From Sphingomonas sp. (GTDB lineage Bacteria > Pseudomonadota > Alphaproteobacteria > Sphingomonadales > Sphingomonadaceae): a DNA stretch of 64,000 nt. Location of the stretch: positions 1-64,000 of the forward strand of contig JAKFUZ010000001.1 of the NCBI GenBank assembly GCA_021732445.1, given 5' to 3'. How positions within the stretch are numbered: the stretch's first letter is position 1; each line of letters opens with the position of its first letter. The notes beneath the pieces are model-generated. The model did no database searches. It had not been told where the DNA came from and worked only from the letters and a program-made list of their open reading frames with translations. Below are positions 1 through 8,794 of the stretch, one piece after another. The position numbers were made by a program, and so were the translations under genes.

Positions 1-32
1 TCGCGCAAATCATCCGAATAGGGTCTCGCCAT
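1..32 (-). CDS. IS630 family transposase, N-terminal fragment (partial)
   Basis: Ten codons are visible, reading MARPYSDDLR and continuing beyond position 1. This is the usual opening of IS630-family transposases, whose first helix leads into a helix-turn-helix. The start lies about 90 bases inside the proposed element end, a typical leader for this family. The DDE catalytic domain is outside the window. Only the N-terminus supports the call, so the family is likely but the exact element is not known. Confidence 0.55.
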   Translation of the reverse strand, partial: MARPYSDDLR

Positions 33-124
33 CTCTGCTGGCCTCCATCCCCAGCCAGCAGGTTGAATCAGAACAAACCGCGCTTGGGAATCCCAAATCG
101 ATTCAATCAATCAGAAATCGAGTC
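1..124 (-). mobile_element. End of an IS630-type insertion sequence, cut by the window edge
   Basis: On the minus strand a transposase reading frame opens at 32 and runs off the window, and the neighbouring nucleotidyltransferase gene loses its homology at a TA dinucleotide at 125-126. IS630/mariner elements insert at TA and duplicate it, so the most economical reading is that the element begins at 124. The inner boundary, inverted repeat and second end lie outside the window and cannot be checked here. Confidence 0.6.
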
Positions 125-307
125 TAGCGACAGGAGCAGGTGCTCAAACAACGGCTCGTCCGCCAAATGCACTGCGAGATCCAAATCGGAATGCGGGCGC
201 GTCTGCCGGCCAAGCAGCGCATCAACCCCCCAGCCCCCGTCAATCCAGAACGCGAGGCCCGCCGTTTCAAACGCCCGGCACAAAGCAGTTACGGTTTCAA
301 GCTGCAT
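107..307 (-). pseudogene. Nucleotidyltransferase (LnuA / aminoglycoside adenylyltransferase-like), truncated by IS insertion
   Basis: The frame from 307 encodes 66 residues, including IDGGWGVDALLGRQTRPHSD followed by LDLAV. This is the N-terminal active-site region of the small nucleotidyltransferases related to lincosamide (Lnu) and 2''-aminoglycoside adenylyltransferases, with the metal-binding D-x-D. Family members are usually about 160-190 residues, so only the first third is present. Homology stops at a leucine codon containing the TA at 125-126; the last five residues and the stop come from the adjoining insertion sequence. The C-terminal half would lie beyond the element, outside the window. 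The substrate cannot be told from this fragment, and resistance should not be assumed. It follows ssb on the same strand after a 56-base gap. Confidence 0.7.
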
Positions 308-363
308 GGATGGCGGCCTTGCACCATGTTTCTGTCTAAGCCGGTAACCCGGCACCGCGGCCC

Positions 364-900
364 TTAAAACGGTACCTCGTCGTCGAGATCGTCGGGGAAG
401 CCGCCGCCTGCGCCGGTGCCGCCGCCAAAGCCGCCGCCACCGCGTGATGCTCCACCGCCACGAGCCGCACCCCCACCGCTGCTGCTGCCGCCGAAATCGT
501 CGCCGCCACGGTCCCAGTCGCCGCCGCCCGCGCCGCCCCCTGCACCCGGCGCGCCATCGAGCATCGTCAGCACCGAGTTGAAGCCTTGCAGCACAATCTC
601 CGTCGAATACCGGTCCTGGCCCTGCTGGTCCTGCCACTTGCGCGTCTGGAGCTGGCCCTCGATATAAACCTTGCTGCCTTTGCGTAAGAACCGCTCGGCG
701 ACATTCGCCAGGCCTTCATTGAAGATCGCGACCGAATGCCACTCGGTCTTTTCCTTCTTTTCGCCGGAATTGCGGTCCTTCCAGCTTTCCGACGTGGCGA
801 TGCGCAGGTTCACCACCTTGCCGCCATTGCCAAAAGTGCGGCTTTCGGGGTCGCGCCCGAGATTGCCGACGAGAATTACCTTGTTGACGCTGCCCGCCAT
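364..900 (-). CDS. ssb: Single-stranded DNA-binding protein
   Basis: Encodes 178 residues. The N-terminal OB fold (about residues 1-110) opens [19 protein letters not shown] and contains the ssb pattern TEWHSVAIF and the strand around [18 protein letters not shown] glycine-rich disordered linker follows (about 120-165), and the protein ends in the acidic tip DLDDEVPF, the usual docking peptide for replication and repair partners. It binds single-stranded DNA as a tetramer during replication, recombination and repair. feoB ends 8 bases upstream of this start on the same strand, so read-through from the feo genes is possible. Start at 900 chosen because MAGSVNKV matches the family N-terminus. 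Confidence 0.95.
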   Translation of the reverse strand: MAGSVNKVILVGNLGRDPESRTFGNGGKVVNLRIATSESWKDRNSGEKKEKTEWHSVAIFNEGLANVAERFLRKGSKVYIEGQLQTRKWQDQQGQDRYSTEIVLQGFNSVLTMLDGAPGAGGGAGGGDWDRGGDDFGGSSSGGGAARGGGASRGGGGFGGGTGAGGGFPDDLDDEVPF

Positions 901-908
901 GTTGCTTC

Positions 909-2774
909 CTATAATCCCATGCCAATGGCGGCCCAATAGGTCGCCCCTGCTGCGATGTAAGCCAGCGCGAACAGATAGCCAACCATGAACGCCGGCCACG
1001 CCCACGAATTGGTCTCGCGGCGCGTGACGGCGATGGTCGAGATGCACTGCGGCGCAAACACGAACCACATGAGGAAGGCAAGCGCCGTTGGCAGGCTCCA
1101 CCGCGCGCGCAGGCTGGCGGTAATGGTTGCTGGCCCGGCCGCGCCGCTGCCGTCATCGACCGCGTACACCGTGCCCAGCGCTGCCACCGCCACCTCGCGT
1201 GCGGCCATCGCGGGGATGAGCGCCAGCGCAATGTCGCGATCGAACCCGATGGGTTTCAGCACCACCGCCAGCCCGTTGGCGATGCGGCCAGCCACCGAAT
1301 AATTCACTGGCGTAATCGGGCTGCCGGCAGGCGGTTTGGGAAAACTGAGCAACAGCCACAGCACAACGGTAGACCCCAGGATGATGGTGCCCGCCCGCCT
1401 GAGGAAGATATAGCACCGGCTCCACAGCCCAAGCGCAATGTCGCGCGGGTTTGGGAGCTGATATTTGGGCATTTCCATCATGAAGCCCGACGAGGCTCCC
1501 TTTGCAACGGTGTTGCGCAGGATCAGCGCGGCCACAAACGCGCCAACAATGCCAAATACATAAAGCGCAAACATTACCAGCCCCTGCAGCCCGATAATGC
1601 CGCCGACAAGGCGGTTGGGGATGAGCGCGGAAATGATGAGCGTATAGACCGGCAGCCGCGCCGAACACGTCATGAGCGGCGCGATGAGGATGGTCGTCAG
1701 CCGGTCCTTTTCATCCTCGATGGTGCGCGTCGCCATGATGCCGGGCACCGCGCAGGCAAAAGATGACAGCAGCGGAATGAACGCGCGGCCCGACAGGCCA
1801 ACGCTTGCCATCACCCCGTCCATCAAAAAAGCTGCCCGCACCATATAGCCCGACGCCTCAAGCAGCAGGATGAACAGGAACAGGATGAGGATTTGCGGCA
1901 GAAACACGAGCACGGCCCCCACGCCGGCGATAATCCCGTCCACCAGCAGCGAGCGGAAGAACCCGGCCGGCAAAACGCCCGATATGGCGGCGCCCAGTGT
2001 GCCAAACGCACTGTTGATCGCGTCGGCGGGCACCGTTGCCCAGGAGAACACCGCCTGGAACATGAGGAACAAAACCGCCCCGAGCAGCACGACGCCCCCG
2101 ACCGGGTGCAGCGCCAGCGCATCAAAAGTCTGCGTCCAGCGTCTGACCGGCGTTTCGGAAATAATCGCTTGCCGGGCAATGGCGCGCGCGCGCCGCTGCA
2201 GCAGCGCCATATCCTCCGCTAGCGGACCGTCCGTCGCGCGCGGTCGCGCCGCACCTGCATGTGCTACCAGACCACCAAGCGCTTCCTTCAAATCCTCAAG
2301 CCCGCGTTTGCGCACGGCCACCGTTGGGATGACGGGCACGCCGAGAGCATGCGCAAGCGCTGCGCTGTCCAGCTCCAGCCCGTCCCGCCGCGCCAGATCG
2401 ACCATGTTGAGCGCGACCACTACCGGCAGGCCCAGCGCGATGAGCTGCAACGTGAAGCGCAGATGATTGTCGAGATTGGCAGCATCGACCACCACTACAA
2501 GCGCGTCGGGCCGTCGCTCGCCCGCCTGTGCGCCCATCACGACATCGCGGGTCACGCGCTCGTCGGGGCTGCCGGGGGTGAGGCTGTAGGCGCCGGGCAA
2601 ATCGACCAGCTCAACCGGGCGGCCATCGGCCAGCGCCATCCGCCCGGCGTGCCGCTCAACCGTAACGCCCGGATAATTGCCCACTTTTTGCCGTGCGCCG
2701 GTCAGCGCGTTGAACAGCGCGCTTTTGCCGGCATTGGGGTTGCCGACCAGCGCGACAAGCGGGATCGCGGTCAT
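909..2774 (-). CDS. feoB: Ferrous iron transport protein B
   Basis: Encodes 621 residues. The cytoplasmic G domain carries G1 GNPNAGKS (about residues 10-17), G3 DLPGAYSL and G4 NMVD. It is followed by a helical spacer and a polytopic membrane domain with the two gate repeats typical of FeoB; conserved cysteines occur in CSARLPVY and APQCIST. The protein imports Fe(II) across the inner membrane. The length is on the short side for the family (often 650-770), with no C-terminal extension. The ATG at 2774 overlaps the feoA stop by four bases (ATGA), so the two are translationally coupled. A longer frame extends upstream, but it lies inside feoA and has no family similarity. Confidence 0.96.
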   Translation of the reverse strand: MTAIPLVALVGNPNAGKSALFNALTGARQKVGNYPGVTVERHAGRMALADGRPVELVDLPGAYSLTPGSPDERVTRDVVMGAQAGERRPDALVVVVDAANLDNHLRFTLQLIALGLPVVVALNMVDLARRDGLELDSAALAHALGVPVIPTVAVRKRGLEDLKEALGGLVAHAGAARPRATDGPLAEDMALLQRRARAIARQAIISETPVRRWTQTFDALALHPVGGVVLLGAVLFLMFQAVFSWATVPADAINSAFGTLGAAISGVLPAGFFRSLLVDGIIAGVGAVLVFLPQILILFLFILLLEASGYMVRAAFLMDGVMASVGLSGRAFIPLLSSFACAVPGIMATRTIEDEKDRLTTILIAPLMTCSARLPVYTLIISALIPNRLVGGIIGLQGLVMFALYVFGIVGAFVAALILRNTVAKGASSGFMMEMPKYQLPNPRDIALGLWSRCYIFLRRAGTIILGSTVVLWLLLSFPKPPAGSPITPVNYSVAGRIANGLAVVLKPIGFDRDIALALIPAMAAREVAVAALGTVYAVDDGSGAAGPATITASLRARWSLPTALAFLMWFVFAPQCISTIAVTRRETNSWAWPAFMVGYLFALAYIAAGATYWAAIGMGL

Positions 2775-3031
2775 TCCGCGGGGGCGAGCGGGGCGACGTG
2801 GATGGTGCCGGCAACCGCTCGCCTCAGCGCCACCGTCATCCGCCCGATGCGGCACGCGATTGGCCCGCGGCCAAAGCGCGCGCGGTGCAGCACTTCCACC
2901 GGCACGCCTTCGTCAAAGCCAAGCTCGCGCAGGCGCCGCGCTTCGGGCGCCGCAAGCCCGGCCCAGTCAACAGCGACTACTGTGCCGGGTTGGTGCGCGG
3001 GCAGATTTTCCAGGCTGAATCGCGTATTCAC
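2771..3031 (-). CDS. feoA: FeoA-family small SH3-like protein
   Basis: Encodes 86 residues from a GTG start at 3031. The pattern LRELGFDEGVPVEVLHRARF followed by GRGPIACRIGRM is the FeoA SH3-like barrel. FeoA is a small cytoplasmic partner thought to modulate FeoB. The GTG was chosen because translation from it gives the normal FeoA length (about 75-90), and further upstream the frame runs into the AT-rich promoter region without family similarity. The stop overlaps the feoB start. A possible Fur site lies 20 bases upstream, so the pair is probably iron-repressed. Confidence 0.9.
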   Translation of the reverse strand: MNTRFSLENLPAHQPGTVVAVDWAGLAAPEARRLRELGFDEGVPVEVLHRARFGRGPIACRIGRMTVALRRAVAGTIHVAPLAPAE

Positions 3032-3050
3032 GATCCATATATATTGCTGC

Positions 3051-3071
3051 TGCAACTGATTATCAATAACG
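3051..3071 (-). promoter_or_regulatory. Candidate Fur-type iron box upstream of feoA
   Basis: Read on the minus strand, the AT-rich gap before feoA contains TTGATAATCAGTTGCA. Its first half TGATAAT is a perfect Fur half-site; the second half AGTTGCA matches the inverted half-site at only four of seven positions. Its place just upstream of feoA and the known iron control of feo genes favour Fur, but the site is imperfect and another metal regulator is possible. Confidence 0.4.
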
Positions 3072-3104
3072 CTTGTTACTTGCCCGCTGCCTCGCCCGGA
3101 CCCT

Positions 3105-3767
3105 TCACACGGCCGGGTACCGCAGCCGCCCGACAAAGCGCGACAGGCTTGGCAGATTGGCGGTGCGCTCGGCCAGGCCCGCCTTGGCCTTTTCAAAGCG
3201 CATAATGCCCTCGATCCGCCGGGCAAGGAACGCGCGGGTCTCGGCCCAGCCGTCGCTCTCGTCGTTCAGGAACACGGCAATGGTGGCTCCATACACCCCG
3301 CCCAGGATCATCCGCTTGGTATAATGATTATAGTCGGTCGCGGTATCGCCCGCCAGGCGCCACATCAGGTCGACCGACCGCCAGCCAAGCGCGGCCGCGC
3401 GCACGGCGTTTTGCGGCATTGCGAGCAGGGCAATCGCCCGGCGGAGCGCCTCGCGCTGATGCGCCACGGCCGCGAGCCGCGCTTCCACCAGCGCGGTGAT
3501 TTTCGCGCGCACCTTCATCGTGGCGAGCGTCTCGGGCGGCAGCAGCTCGGCCATTTGCGCATCGACATGAGCGAACCACGCGTCGATCATGCTAACGGCG
3601 CCCGGAAAGGCGAGCGCGGCAACGTCGCGGTCAACGCCTGCGCCATCAGCGGCAAGGTTCAGCGCGGCCGCGCTCCAGCCGTCGAAAGCGGCGTTGTCGG
3701 CTATGGCAGGGGCAAGCGCGAGCCGAATTTCGTCAAGCGTTGCATCAGCGGGGATGGTCGTCGTCAT
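3105..3767 (-). CDS. COQ9 family protein (ubiquinone biosynthesis accessory factor)
   Basis: Encodes 220 residues. The C-terminal half contains the COQ9 pattern around DLMWRLAGDTATDYNHYTKR and FLNDESDGWAETRAFLARR, a region that in mitochondrial and alphaproteobacterial COQ9 forms the lipid-binding TetR-like fold. COQ9 presents ubiquinone intermediates to biosynthetic hydroxylases at the inner membrane. The gene ends 73 bases before feoA on the same strand and starts 9 bases after the EamA transporter stop, so it is probably transcribed with that gene. Confidence 0.9.
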   Translation of the reverse strand: MTTTIPADATLDEIRLALAPAIADNAAFDGWSAAALNLAADGAGVDRDVAALAFPGAVSMIDAWFAHVDAQMAELLPPETLATMKVRAKITALVEARLAAVAHQREALRRAIALLAMPQNAVRAAALGWRSVDLMWRLAGDTATDYNHYTKRMILGGVYGATIAVFLNDESDGWAETRAFLARRIEGIMRFEKAKAGLAERTANLPSLSRFVGRLRYPAV

Positions 3768-3776
3768 GCCACGAGC

Positions 3777-4763
3777 TTACCCGCGCGGGCGCGTGGTGCC
3801 AAGCGGGGCAGTAACTTGCGCGACCGGCCGGCGCACCAGCACGAGCGCTGCCGCCACCAGCGCGGCGCCGAACAAATCGGGCGCCGCCAGTTTTTCACCA
3901 TAGACTATCCACCCGACGCTTCCGGCAACAATCGGCTGGGTCAGCAGGCCAATGCCGACCACCAGCGGCGACAGCCGTCCAAGCGCATAGATCAGGCACC
4001 CTTGCCCCAAAATCTGGCTGCACAGCGCCAGGCCGATGAGCGGCCCCCAGTGCAGCGGCCACACCCGTTCGCCAAGCGCCAGCGCAACCAGCAGCAGCGG
4101 CGCGATGCTCGCCAGCGTCGACAGCGCCAGCGCGGGCAGCGGTGGCATGGTGGCGCGGGCCTGCGCCATTGCGATGAAGTAAAAGGTGTAGAGTATGCCC
4201 GCCAGCAGGCACAGCGCGTCGCCCGCCAGATGGCGCGGATCAAGCGCATAGGAGCGACCCATCAGCAGTGCCGCGCCAATCGTCGCCAGGGTCAGCGCCA
4301 GCGCCTGCACAGGGCTGGGCCTCGCGCGGGCGACGATGAAACCATAAACCGGGAAGAACAACGTGGCCGAATTGCCAAACAGCGTGGCATTGGCCAGCGT
4401 GGTGCGCAAAATGCCAATATGCCAGCTCGCCAAATCGGCGGCAAAGCACATCCCGGCAAGCGCCAGCACCCACCACAAACTCTTGCCAAGCCCGGCCGGG
4501 CGCCAGCCGGTGCCAAGGGCGGCCGCCGCCAGCAGCGGTGCCGCCAGCGTAATTCGCCAGAAGGCCGATGCAACAGGCCCGGTATCAGCCAGGCGCACGA
4601 ACCACGGGCCAAAGGCCAGCGCTGCATTGGCGATGAGCAGCGCCGCGAGCGCGCGGCCCGGGGCGTCCGCCATGCGACCGGGCGCCCCATCGGCGGCGCC
4701 TCCCAGGCTGGAGGAACCGGGCGCGGTGGCCAGGGGTGGCCCTGCGGCCCGGTTTTTGTTCAT
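3777..4763 (-). CDS. DMT superfamily (EamA) transporter
   Basis: Encodes 328 residues with about ten hydrophobic segments in two repeats, beginning ALAALLIANAALAFGPWFV and ending in a helix at LFGAALVAAALVLVRR before a basic tail. This is the drug/metabolite exporter layout of EamA proteins, which move small metabolites across the inner membrane; the substrate cannot be inferred. The first 30 residues are low-complexity, so a start at the internal ATG at 4673 (MADAPGRAL) is also plausible. It is divergent from the old yellow enzyme gene and upstream of the COQ9 gene. Confidence 0.85.
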   Translation of the reverse strand: MNKNRAAGPPLATAPGSSSLGGAADGAPGRMADAPGRALAALLIANAALAFGPWFVRLADTGPVASAFWRITLAAPLLAAAALGTGWRPAGLGKSLWWVLALAGMCFAADLASWHIGILRTTLANATLFGNSATLFFPVYGFIVARARPSPVQALALTLATIGAALLMGRSYALDPRHLAGDALCLLAGILYTFYFIAMAQARATMPPLPALALSTLASIAPLLLVALALGERVWPLHWGPLIGLALCSQILGQGCLIYALGRLSPLVVGIGLLTQPIVAGSVGWIVYGEKLAAPDLFGAALVAAALVLVRRPVAQVTAPLGTTRPRG

Positions 4764-4851
4764 GGAAGAAATTCTTCGTCGCCCCCGCTATGGCGCATTG
4801 TGCAACGCGCGCTATCTCACCGACCATCAACGCGCAAAGGAAAAGCCGCTT

Positions 4852-5940
4852 ATGCCCACCCTGTTCGATCCGCTTCGCCTTGGCGCGATTACCGCGCCCA
4901 ACCGGGTGCTGATGGCGCCGCTCACGCGCGGCCGGGCCTCGCGCGGGCATGTGCCGCAGCCAATCATGGCGGCCTATTATGCGCAACGCGCCAGCGCCGG
5001 CCTGATTATTTCCGAAGCCACCGGCATCAGCCAGGAAGGGCTGGGCTGGCCGTTTGCGCCGGGCCTGTGGAGCGACGAGCAGGCCGAGGCATGGGTGCCG
5101 GTGGTCGCCGCCGTTCACGCAGCGGGCGGGCGGATTTTTGCCCAGCTCTGGCACATGGGCCGCATTGTTCACCCAGATTTTCTGGGCGGCGCCAAGCCTG
5201 TCTCGGCGTCGGCGACGACCGCGCCCGGCCAGGCGCACACTTATGCCGGCAAACAGGATTATGTCGAAGCCAGGCCGCTCGACATTGCGGAAATCCCGCG
5301 CCTGCTCGCCGATTATGAGCGCGCCACCCGCAATGCCCTTGCCGCCGGGTTTGACGGGGTGCAGATCCATGCGGCGAACGGCTATCTCATCGACCAGTTC
5401 TTGCGCGACAACAGCAATTTCCGCGAGGACGCCTATGGCGGCGCACCTGAAAACCGCATTCGGCTGCTGCGGGAGGTGACCGAGCGCGTCGCGGGCGTTG
5501 CCGGCGCAGACCGCACCGCCGTTCGCCTTTCCCCTAATGGCAATTCGCAAGGCGTGAAGGATTCGGCGCCCGAAACGGTGTTCGTGCCCGCCGCCCGCGC
5601 GCTTGCCGATATCGGCATTGCGTTTCTGGAACTGCGCGAACCCGGCCCCGATGGCACCTTTGGCCGGTCGGAGCAGCCCAAGGTTTCGCCTGCGATCCGT
5701 TCGGCATTTGCTGCCCCGCTGGTGCTCAATTCCGATTACACCGGCGCGACGGCACAAGCGGCGCTTGATTCAGGCATTGCCGACGCGATCAGCTTTGGCC
5801 GCCCGTTCCTTGCCAATCCTGACCTGCCCGAGCGGCTGCGCACCGGCGCTCCGCTTAATGCCGATGTGATGGCGACGTGGTACAGCCAGGGTGCCGAGGG
5901 CTATACTGACTATGCCGCGATGGAGCCGGCCGCCGCCTGA
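4852..5940 (+). CDS. Alkene reductase, old yellow enzyme family (NADH:flavin oxidoreductase)
   Basis: Encodes 362 residues. MPTLFDPLRLGAITAPNRVL followed by MAPLTRGRA is the OYE N-terminus; the active-site pattern DGVQIHAANGYL supplies the His/Asn pair that binds the phenol or enone carbonyl, followed by FLRDNSNFREDAYGG. The protein is a TIM barrel with FMN that reduces activated C=C bonds or nitroesters using NAD(P)H; the physiological substrate is unknown. The start is supported by AAGGAAAAG seven bases upstream, and the frame further upstream lies antisense to the EamA gene. It converges on the P450 gene with a 4-base gap. Confidence 0.93.
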   Translation: MPTLFDPLRLGAITAPNRVLMAPLTRGRASRGHVPQPIMAAYYAQRASAGLIISEATGISQEGLGWPFAPGLWSDEQAEAWVPVVAAVHAAGGRIFAQLWHMGRIVHPDFLGGAKPVSASATTAPGQAHTYAGKQDYVEARPLDIAEIPRLLADYERATRNALAAGFDGVQIHAANGYLIDQFLRDNSNFREDAYGGAPENRIRLLREVTERVAGVAGADRTAVRLSPNGNSQGVKDSAPETVFVPAARALADIGIAFLELREPGPDGTFGRSEQPKVSPAIRSAFAAPLVLNSDYTGATAQAALDSGIADAISFGRPFLANPDLPERLRTGAPLNADVMATWYSQGAEGYTDYAAMEPAAA

Positions 5941-5944
5941 CGGG

Positions 5945-7321
5945 TCAGAGCGGCACAAAGGTAAGCGGCAGGCCATCCTTGGGCTGGGGAATCGGCCAGG
6001 GCTGCCACGCAGCGCCGCTGCCGGGTGCCAGCTCGATGCGGTAGCGCCGGAGCAATTGCACCATCAGGAGGCGCATCTGCATCGTCGCAAAGTGCAGGCC
6101 AAGGCACATATGGGCGCCACCGCCAAAGGGCGTCCACGCATATTTGTGGCGGCCCCTCGAGGCTTCCGGCGTGAAGCGCATGGGGTCGAAAATATCGGGG
6201 TCTGGCCACAGCTCGGGCATTTTGTGGGTATAGCCGATTGCGATGTTCACATAGGCCCCGGCGGGAATTTTATAGCCCCCGAACTCAAAGGATTTCAGCG
6301 CGCGGCGGGGGATCGAAGGCACCGGCGGAATCATCCGCAGCGCTTCTTTGAAGGCATAATCGGTCAGCACCAGCCGGTCGAGCTGCGAATAGGCGAGGCC
6401 ATCGGCGTCGTTCAGCCCGAGCTCGCTGATTTCGGCGCGCAGCTTCTCCTGCCATTCGGGGTGCCGGCCCAGCATCATCACCAGCGACGTGGCCGATGAG
6501 GTGATGGTGTCATGCGCGGCCATCATGAGGAAGTTCATATGGTCGACAATGGCGTCGTCCGACAGCATGTTGCCGTCGTCATCGGTTGCGCGGCAGAACT
6601 GCGAGAAAAAATCGCGGCCCGCATGGCCGGCGACGCGGCGTTTGGGGATTTCGCGCTTGAACAGGTCGATCAGATAGGCGCGCGCCTTGGTGCCCTTGGC
6701 CATTTTGGAACCCGGCAGCGGCACGCGGATGGCGCCGACAGTGGCCTGCACCTCATCGACAAAAGCCTGGTTGACGCGGGTCGCCTCTGGCCCGAGCGGC
6801 ATGCCAAGAAAGCTCTCCGCCGCAAGATCGAGCGTCAGTGCCTTGACCGCGCTGTAGAACTTCATCGGCCGGTTGCCCCAGCCTGCCACCTCGCGCGCGA
6901 TTCCGGCGTTGAGGCTTTCGGCATAATGGCGCATCGGCTCGGGCTTGAAGGCGACTGACAGGATGCGCCGGTCCGCCCTGTGCTTTTCGAAATCCATCAG
7001 CATCAGGCCGCGCGGGAACAACAGGTTGAGCAACTGCCCCCAGCCCTGTTCCGATGAAAAGATATGCTCCCGGTCAAACAAGATCAGCTCATTGGCATCG
7101 GGGCCGACCATGTTGACCTGCGGGTTGCCAAAGGCGTGGTTGCGAAACACCAGCCCATAGCGATCGACCATCATTTTGCCGAAACCCACCGGGTCTTTCA
7201 GCATTCTAAGCGTATTGCCGACAAATGGCAGGCCATCTTCGCCGGGCAAATCGCGCAGCGCCGACTTGGAAATGCGGGGCAGCCAATGCGGGTTGGCCTT
7301 GATGGTGTGGGCATAGGGCAT
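5945..7321 (-). CDS. Cytochrome P450
   Basis: Encodes 458 residues, a normal length for a soluble bacterial P450. The I-helix oxygen-binding motif AAHDTITSS, the K-helix ExxR in FKEALRMIPP, and the heme-ligand loop FGGGAHMCLGL (Cys about residue 406) are all present. It should bind heme-thiolate and hydroxylate an organic substrate with electrons from a ferredoxin; no ferredoxin or reductase gene adjoins it, so the redox partner is elsewhere. The 65 bases upstream are AT-richer than the surroundings and probably hold the promoter. The family beyond P450 cannot be assigned by eye. Confidence 0.95.
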   Translation of the reverse strand: MPYAHTIKANPHWLPRISKSALRDLPGEDGLPFVGNTLRMLKDPVGFGKMMVDRYGLVFRNHAFGNPQVNMVGPDANELILFDREHIFSSEQGWGQLLNLLFPRGLMLMDFEKHRADRRILSVAFKPEPMRHYAESLNAGIAREVAGWGNRPMKFYSAVKALTLDLAAESFLGMPLGPEATRVNQAFVDEVQATVGAIRVPLPGSKMAKGTKARAYLIDLFKREIPKRRVAGHAGRDFFSQFCRATDDDGNMLSDDAIVDHMNFLMMAAHDTITSSATSLVMMLGRHPEWQEKLRAEISELGLNDADGLAYSQLDRLVLTDYAFKEALRMIPPVPSIPRRALKSFEFGGYKIPAGAYVNIAIGYTHKMPELWPDPDIFDPMRFTPEASRGRHKYAWTPFGGGAHMCLGLHFATMQMRLLMVQLLRRYRIELAPGSGAAWQPWPIPQPKDGLPLTFVPL

Positions 7322-7386
7322 CAGTCAGGCTCCGGCGGGTCGGACGTTACTTACATTAGTATAAGCAGGCGCGCGGGCCAAGCGTT

Positions 7387-7926
7387 CTAGCGACTGCGCC
7401 GTGCCCGCCAGGCGGCGGCGCTCTGGCCCCAGTCATCGCACTTGCTCATGTCGAACGGCGGCGGCATCTGCGTGGGACCACGATTGTCCGCGCCAAGCCG
7501 CGTCGCCAGCGCAATCGAGGGCGCATTGTCGGGGTCGATGATGTGCATCACAGCGTCCCAGCCGAGCACATCGAACGCATAGTCGATCGTGGCGATGGCT
7601 GCTTCGTGCGCATATCCTTTGCCGGCAAACGCCCGCGCGAGGCCCCAGCCGACTTCGCGGCCCGGCCACCCATCGGGATAGTGCGGGCCGATCCGCCCCA
7701 TCCATTGCCCCGTCGCCCGGTCGATGACCGAAAACATCGAATAGCCGCGGATGCTCCACGCACCCGCCATGCCGCACAGGCTCCGCCAGGCGACCGAGCG
7801 CGGCTGCACGCCGCCCAGGAATCGCATCGTCTGCTCATCGGCGTGGAACGCGGCCCAGTCTTCGAAATCATCGGCGCAAGGCGCGCGCAGGAGGAGGCGT
7901 TCAGTGAATAATATCGGCGATGCCAT
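7387..7926 (-). CDS. GNAT family N-acetyltransferase (RimJ/RimL-like)
   Basis: Encodes 179 residues from the ATG at 7926, preceded by GGGAGAAG at good spacing. An ATG 15 bases further upstream sits within the ribosome site itself and is less likely. The N-terminus LFTERLLLRAPCADD, the acetyl-CoA region EVGWGLARAFAGKGYAHEAA and the later DPDNAPSIALATRLG are typical of the RimJ/RimL branch that acetylates amino groups of proteins or small molecules. It starts 15 bases after the preceding small membrane-protein gene, so it is probably the last gene of the riboflavin-region transcript. Confidence 0.88.
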   Translation of the reverse strand: MASPILFTERLLLRAPCADDFEDWAAFHADEQTMRFLGGVQPRSVAWRSLCGMAGAWSIRGYSMFSVIDRATGQWMGRIGPHYPDGWPGREVGWGLARAFAGKGYAHEAAIATIDYAFDVLGWDAVMHIIDPDNAPSIALATRLGADNRGPTQMPPPFDMSKCDDWGQSAAAWRARRSR

Positions 7927-7941
7927 GTGCGCTTCTCCCAC

Positions 7942-8370
7942 TTACCCCGATGCCGCCGCAACCCGGTCGAGCCATGCGGTTAGCTGCCGGCGGATTGGCG
8001 CGCGCACGGCCTTGTTCAGCGCGAGCGGCACGATGACCAGCGTTACCGGATAGGCAAAGGCCGCCGCCACCATGACCAGCACCGCTATTGCCATTGCAAC
8101 CCGGGCGCCCTTGACAAGCGCGGCAGCGCCGGGGTCGAGCGGTATCGTCCGGGGGCCATTGTCATCATAAAGGGCGAGCGTGCGGAGCGTGCTCCGGCCG
8201 TCAAACGCCGTTCTGGTGATCGCAATCGGCGCCGCCCATGCCCGTTTGGCAGGTTGCGCGTTGCTGGCACCGCCCTCTGGAGACCGATCCCGGCCGGCCC
8301 AGCGATCAATCACCACCAGCCGCCGGTCGCGCTCGACGACCTTGTAGCGGGATTGGGGCGCGTCGGCCAT
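7942..8370 (-). CDS. Small membrane protein of unknown function
   Basis: Encodes 142 residues. The first 90 are soluble and arginine-rich. A hydrophobic pair follows (about 93-122, VAMAIAVLVMVAAAFAYPVT then LVIVPLAL), and the tail is basic. I do not recognise the family. It starts 4 bases after ribH on the same strand and is followed by the GNAT gene after 15 bases, so it is co-transcribed with the riboflavin genes, but nothing in the sequence links it to flavin metabolism. Confidence 0.75.
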   Translation of the reverse strand: MADAPQSRYKVVERDRRLVVIDRWAGRDRSPEGGASNAQPAKRAWAAPIAITRTAFDGRSTLRTLALYDDNGPRTIPLDPGAAALVKGARVAMAIAVLVMVAAAFAYPVTLVIVPLALNKAVRAPIRRQLTAWLDRVAAASG

Positions 8371-8374
8371 GGCG

Positions 8375-8794
8375 TCAGGCGAACCGCTGCCTCAGTGCCA
8401 GCATCGCCAGCGCCGCCTTGGCCGCTTCGCCGCCTTTGTCTTTTTCGTCGGGCCTGGCGCGGGTGAGCGCCTGCGCCTCATTCTCGGTCGTCAGGATGCC
8501 GTTCCCGATGGCAAGCCCATCCATGCTGAGCGCCATCAGCCCGCGCGCGCTTTCCCCCGCCACGATTTCGAAATGATAGGTTTCGCCGCGAATGACGACG
8601 CCAATCGCGACATAGCCGTCATAGCCGCCGGTCTCGCTTGCCAGCGCAATCGCGCCTGGAATTTCGAGCGCGCCGGGCACGGTTATGGTTTCATGCGCAT
8701 GGCCTGCCTCCTCGATGGCGGCCCGCGCACCGGCCAGCAACAGGTCGTTCAGATGCTCATAGAAACGCGCTTCGACGATTAAGATTCTGGCCAT
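8375..8794 (-). CDS. ribH: 6,7-dimethyl-8-ribityllumazine synthase
   Basis: Encodes 139 residues. The patterns [14 protein letters not shown] and [21 protein letters not shown] are the phosphate- and substrate-binding loops of lumazine synthase, which condenses the ribE/ribD pathway pyrimidine with 3,4-dihydroxy-2-butanone 4-phosphate in the penultimate step of riboflavin synthesis. The start codon shares one base with the stop of the upstream CYTH gene (TAATG), giving translational coupling. It is slightly shorter than many homologues (about 150) and lacks a C-terminal extension. Confidence 0.95.
   Translation of the reverse strand: MARILIVEARFYEHLNDLLLAGARAAIEEAGHAHETITVPGALEIPGAIALASETGGYDGYVAIGVVIRGETYHFEIVAGESARGLMALSMDGLAIGNGILTTENEAQALTRARPDEKDKGGEAAKAALAMLALRQRFA

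Noticed and set aside
3324-5318. Long plus-strand frame of 664 codons across COQ9 and EamA genes
   Set aside because: It lies antisense to two recognisable genes, is Arg/Gln/Pro-rich as expected from frame shadows in GC-rich DNA, and merges into the real old yellow enzyme gene out of frame.
7322-7386. TetR-type operator before the P450 gene
   Set aside because: The AT-rich TTACTTACATTAGTATAA stretch looks suggestive, but its two halves do not match when inverted.
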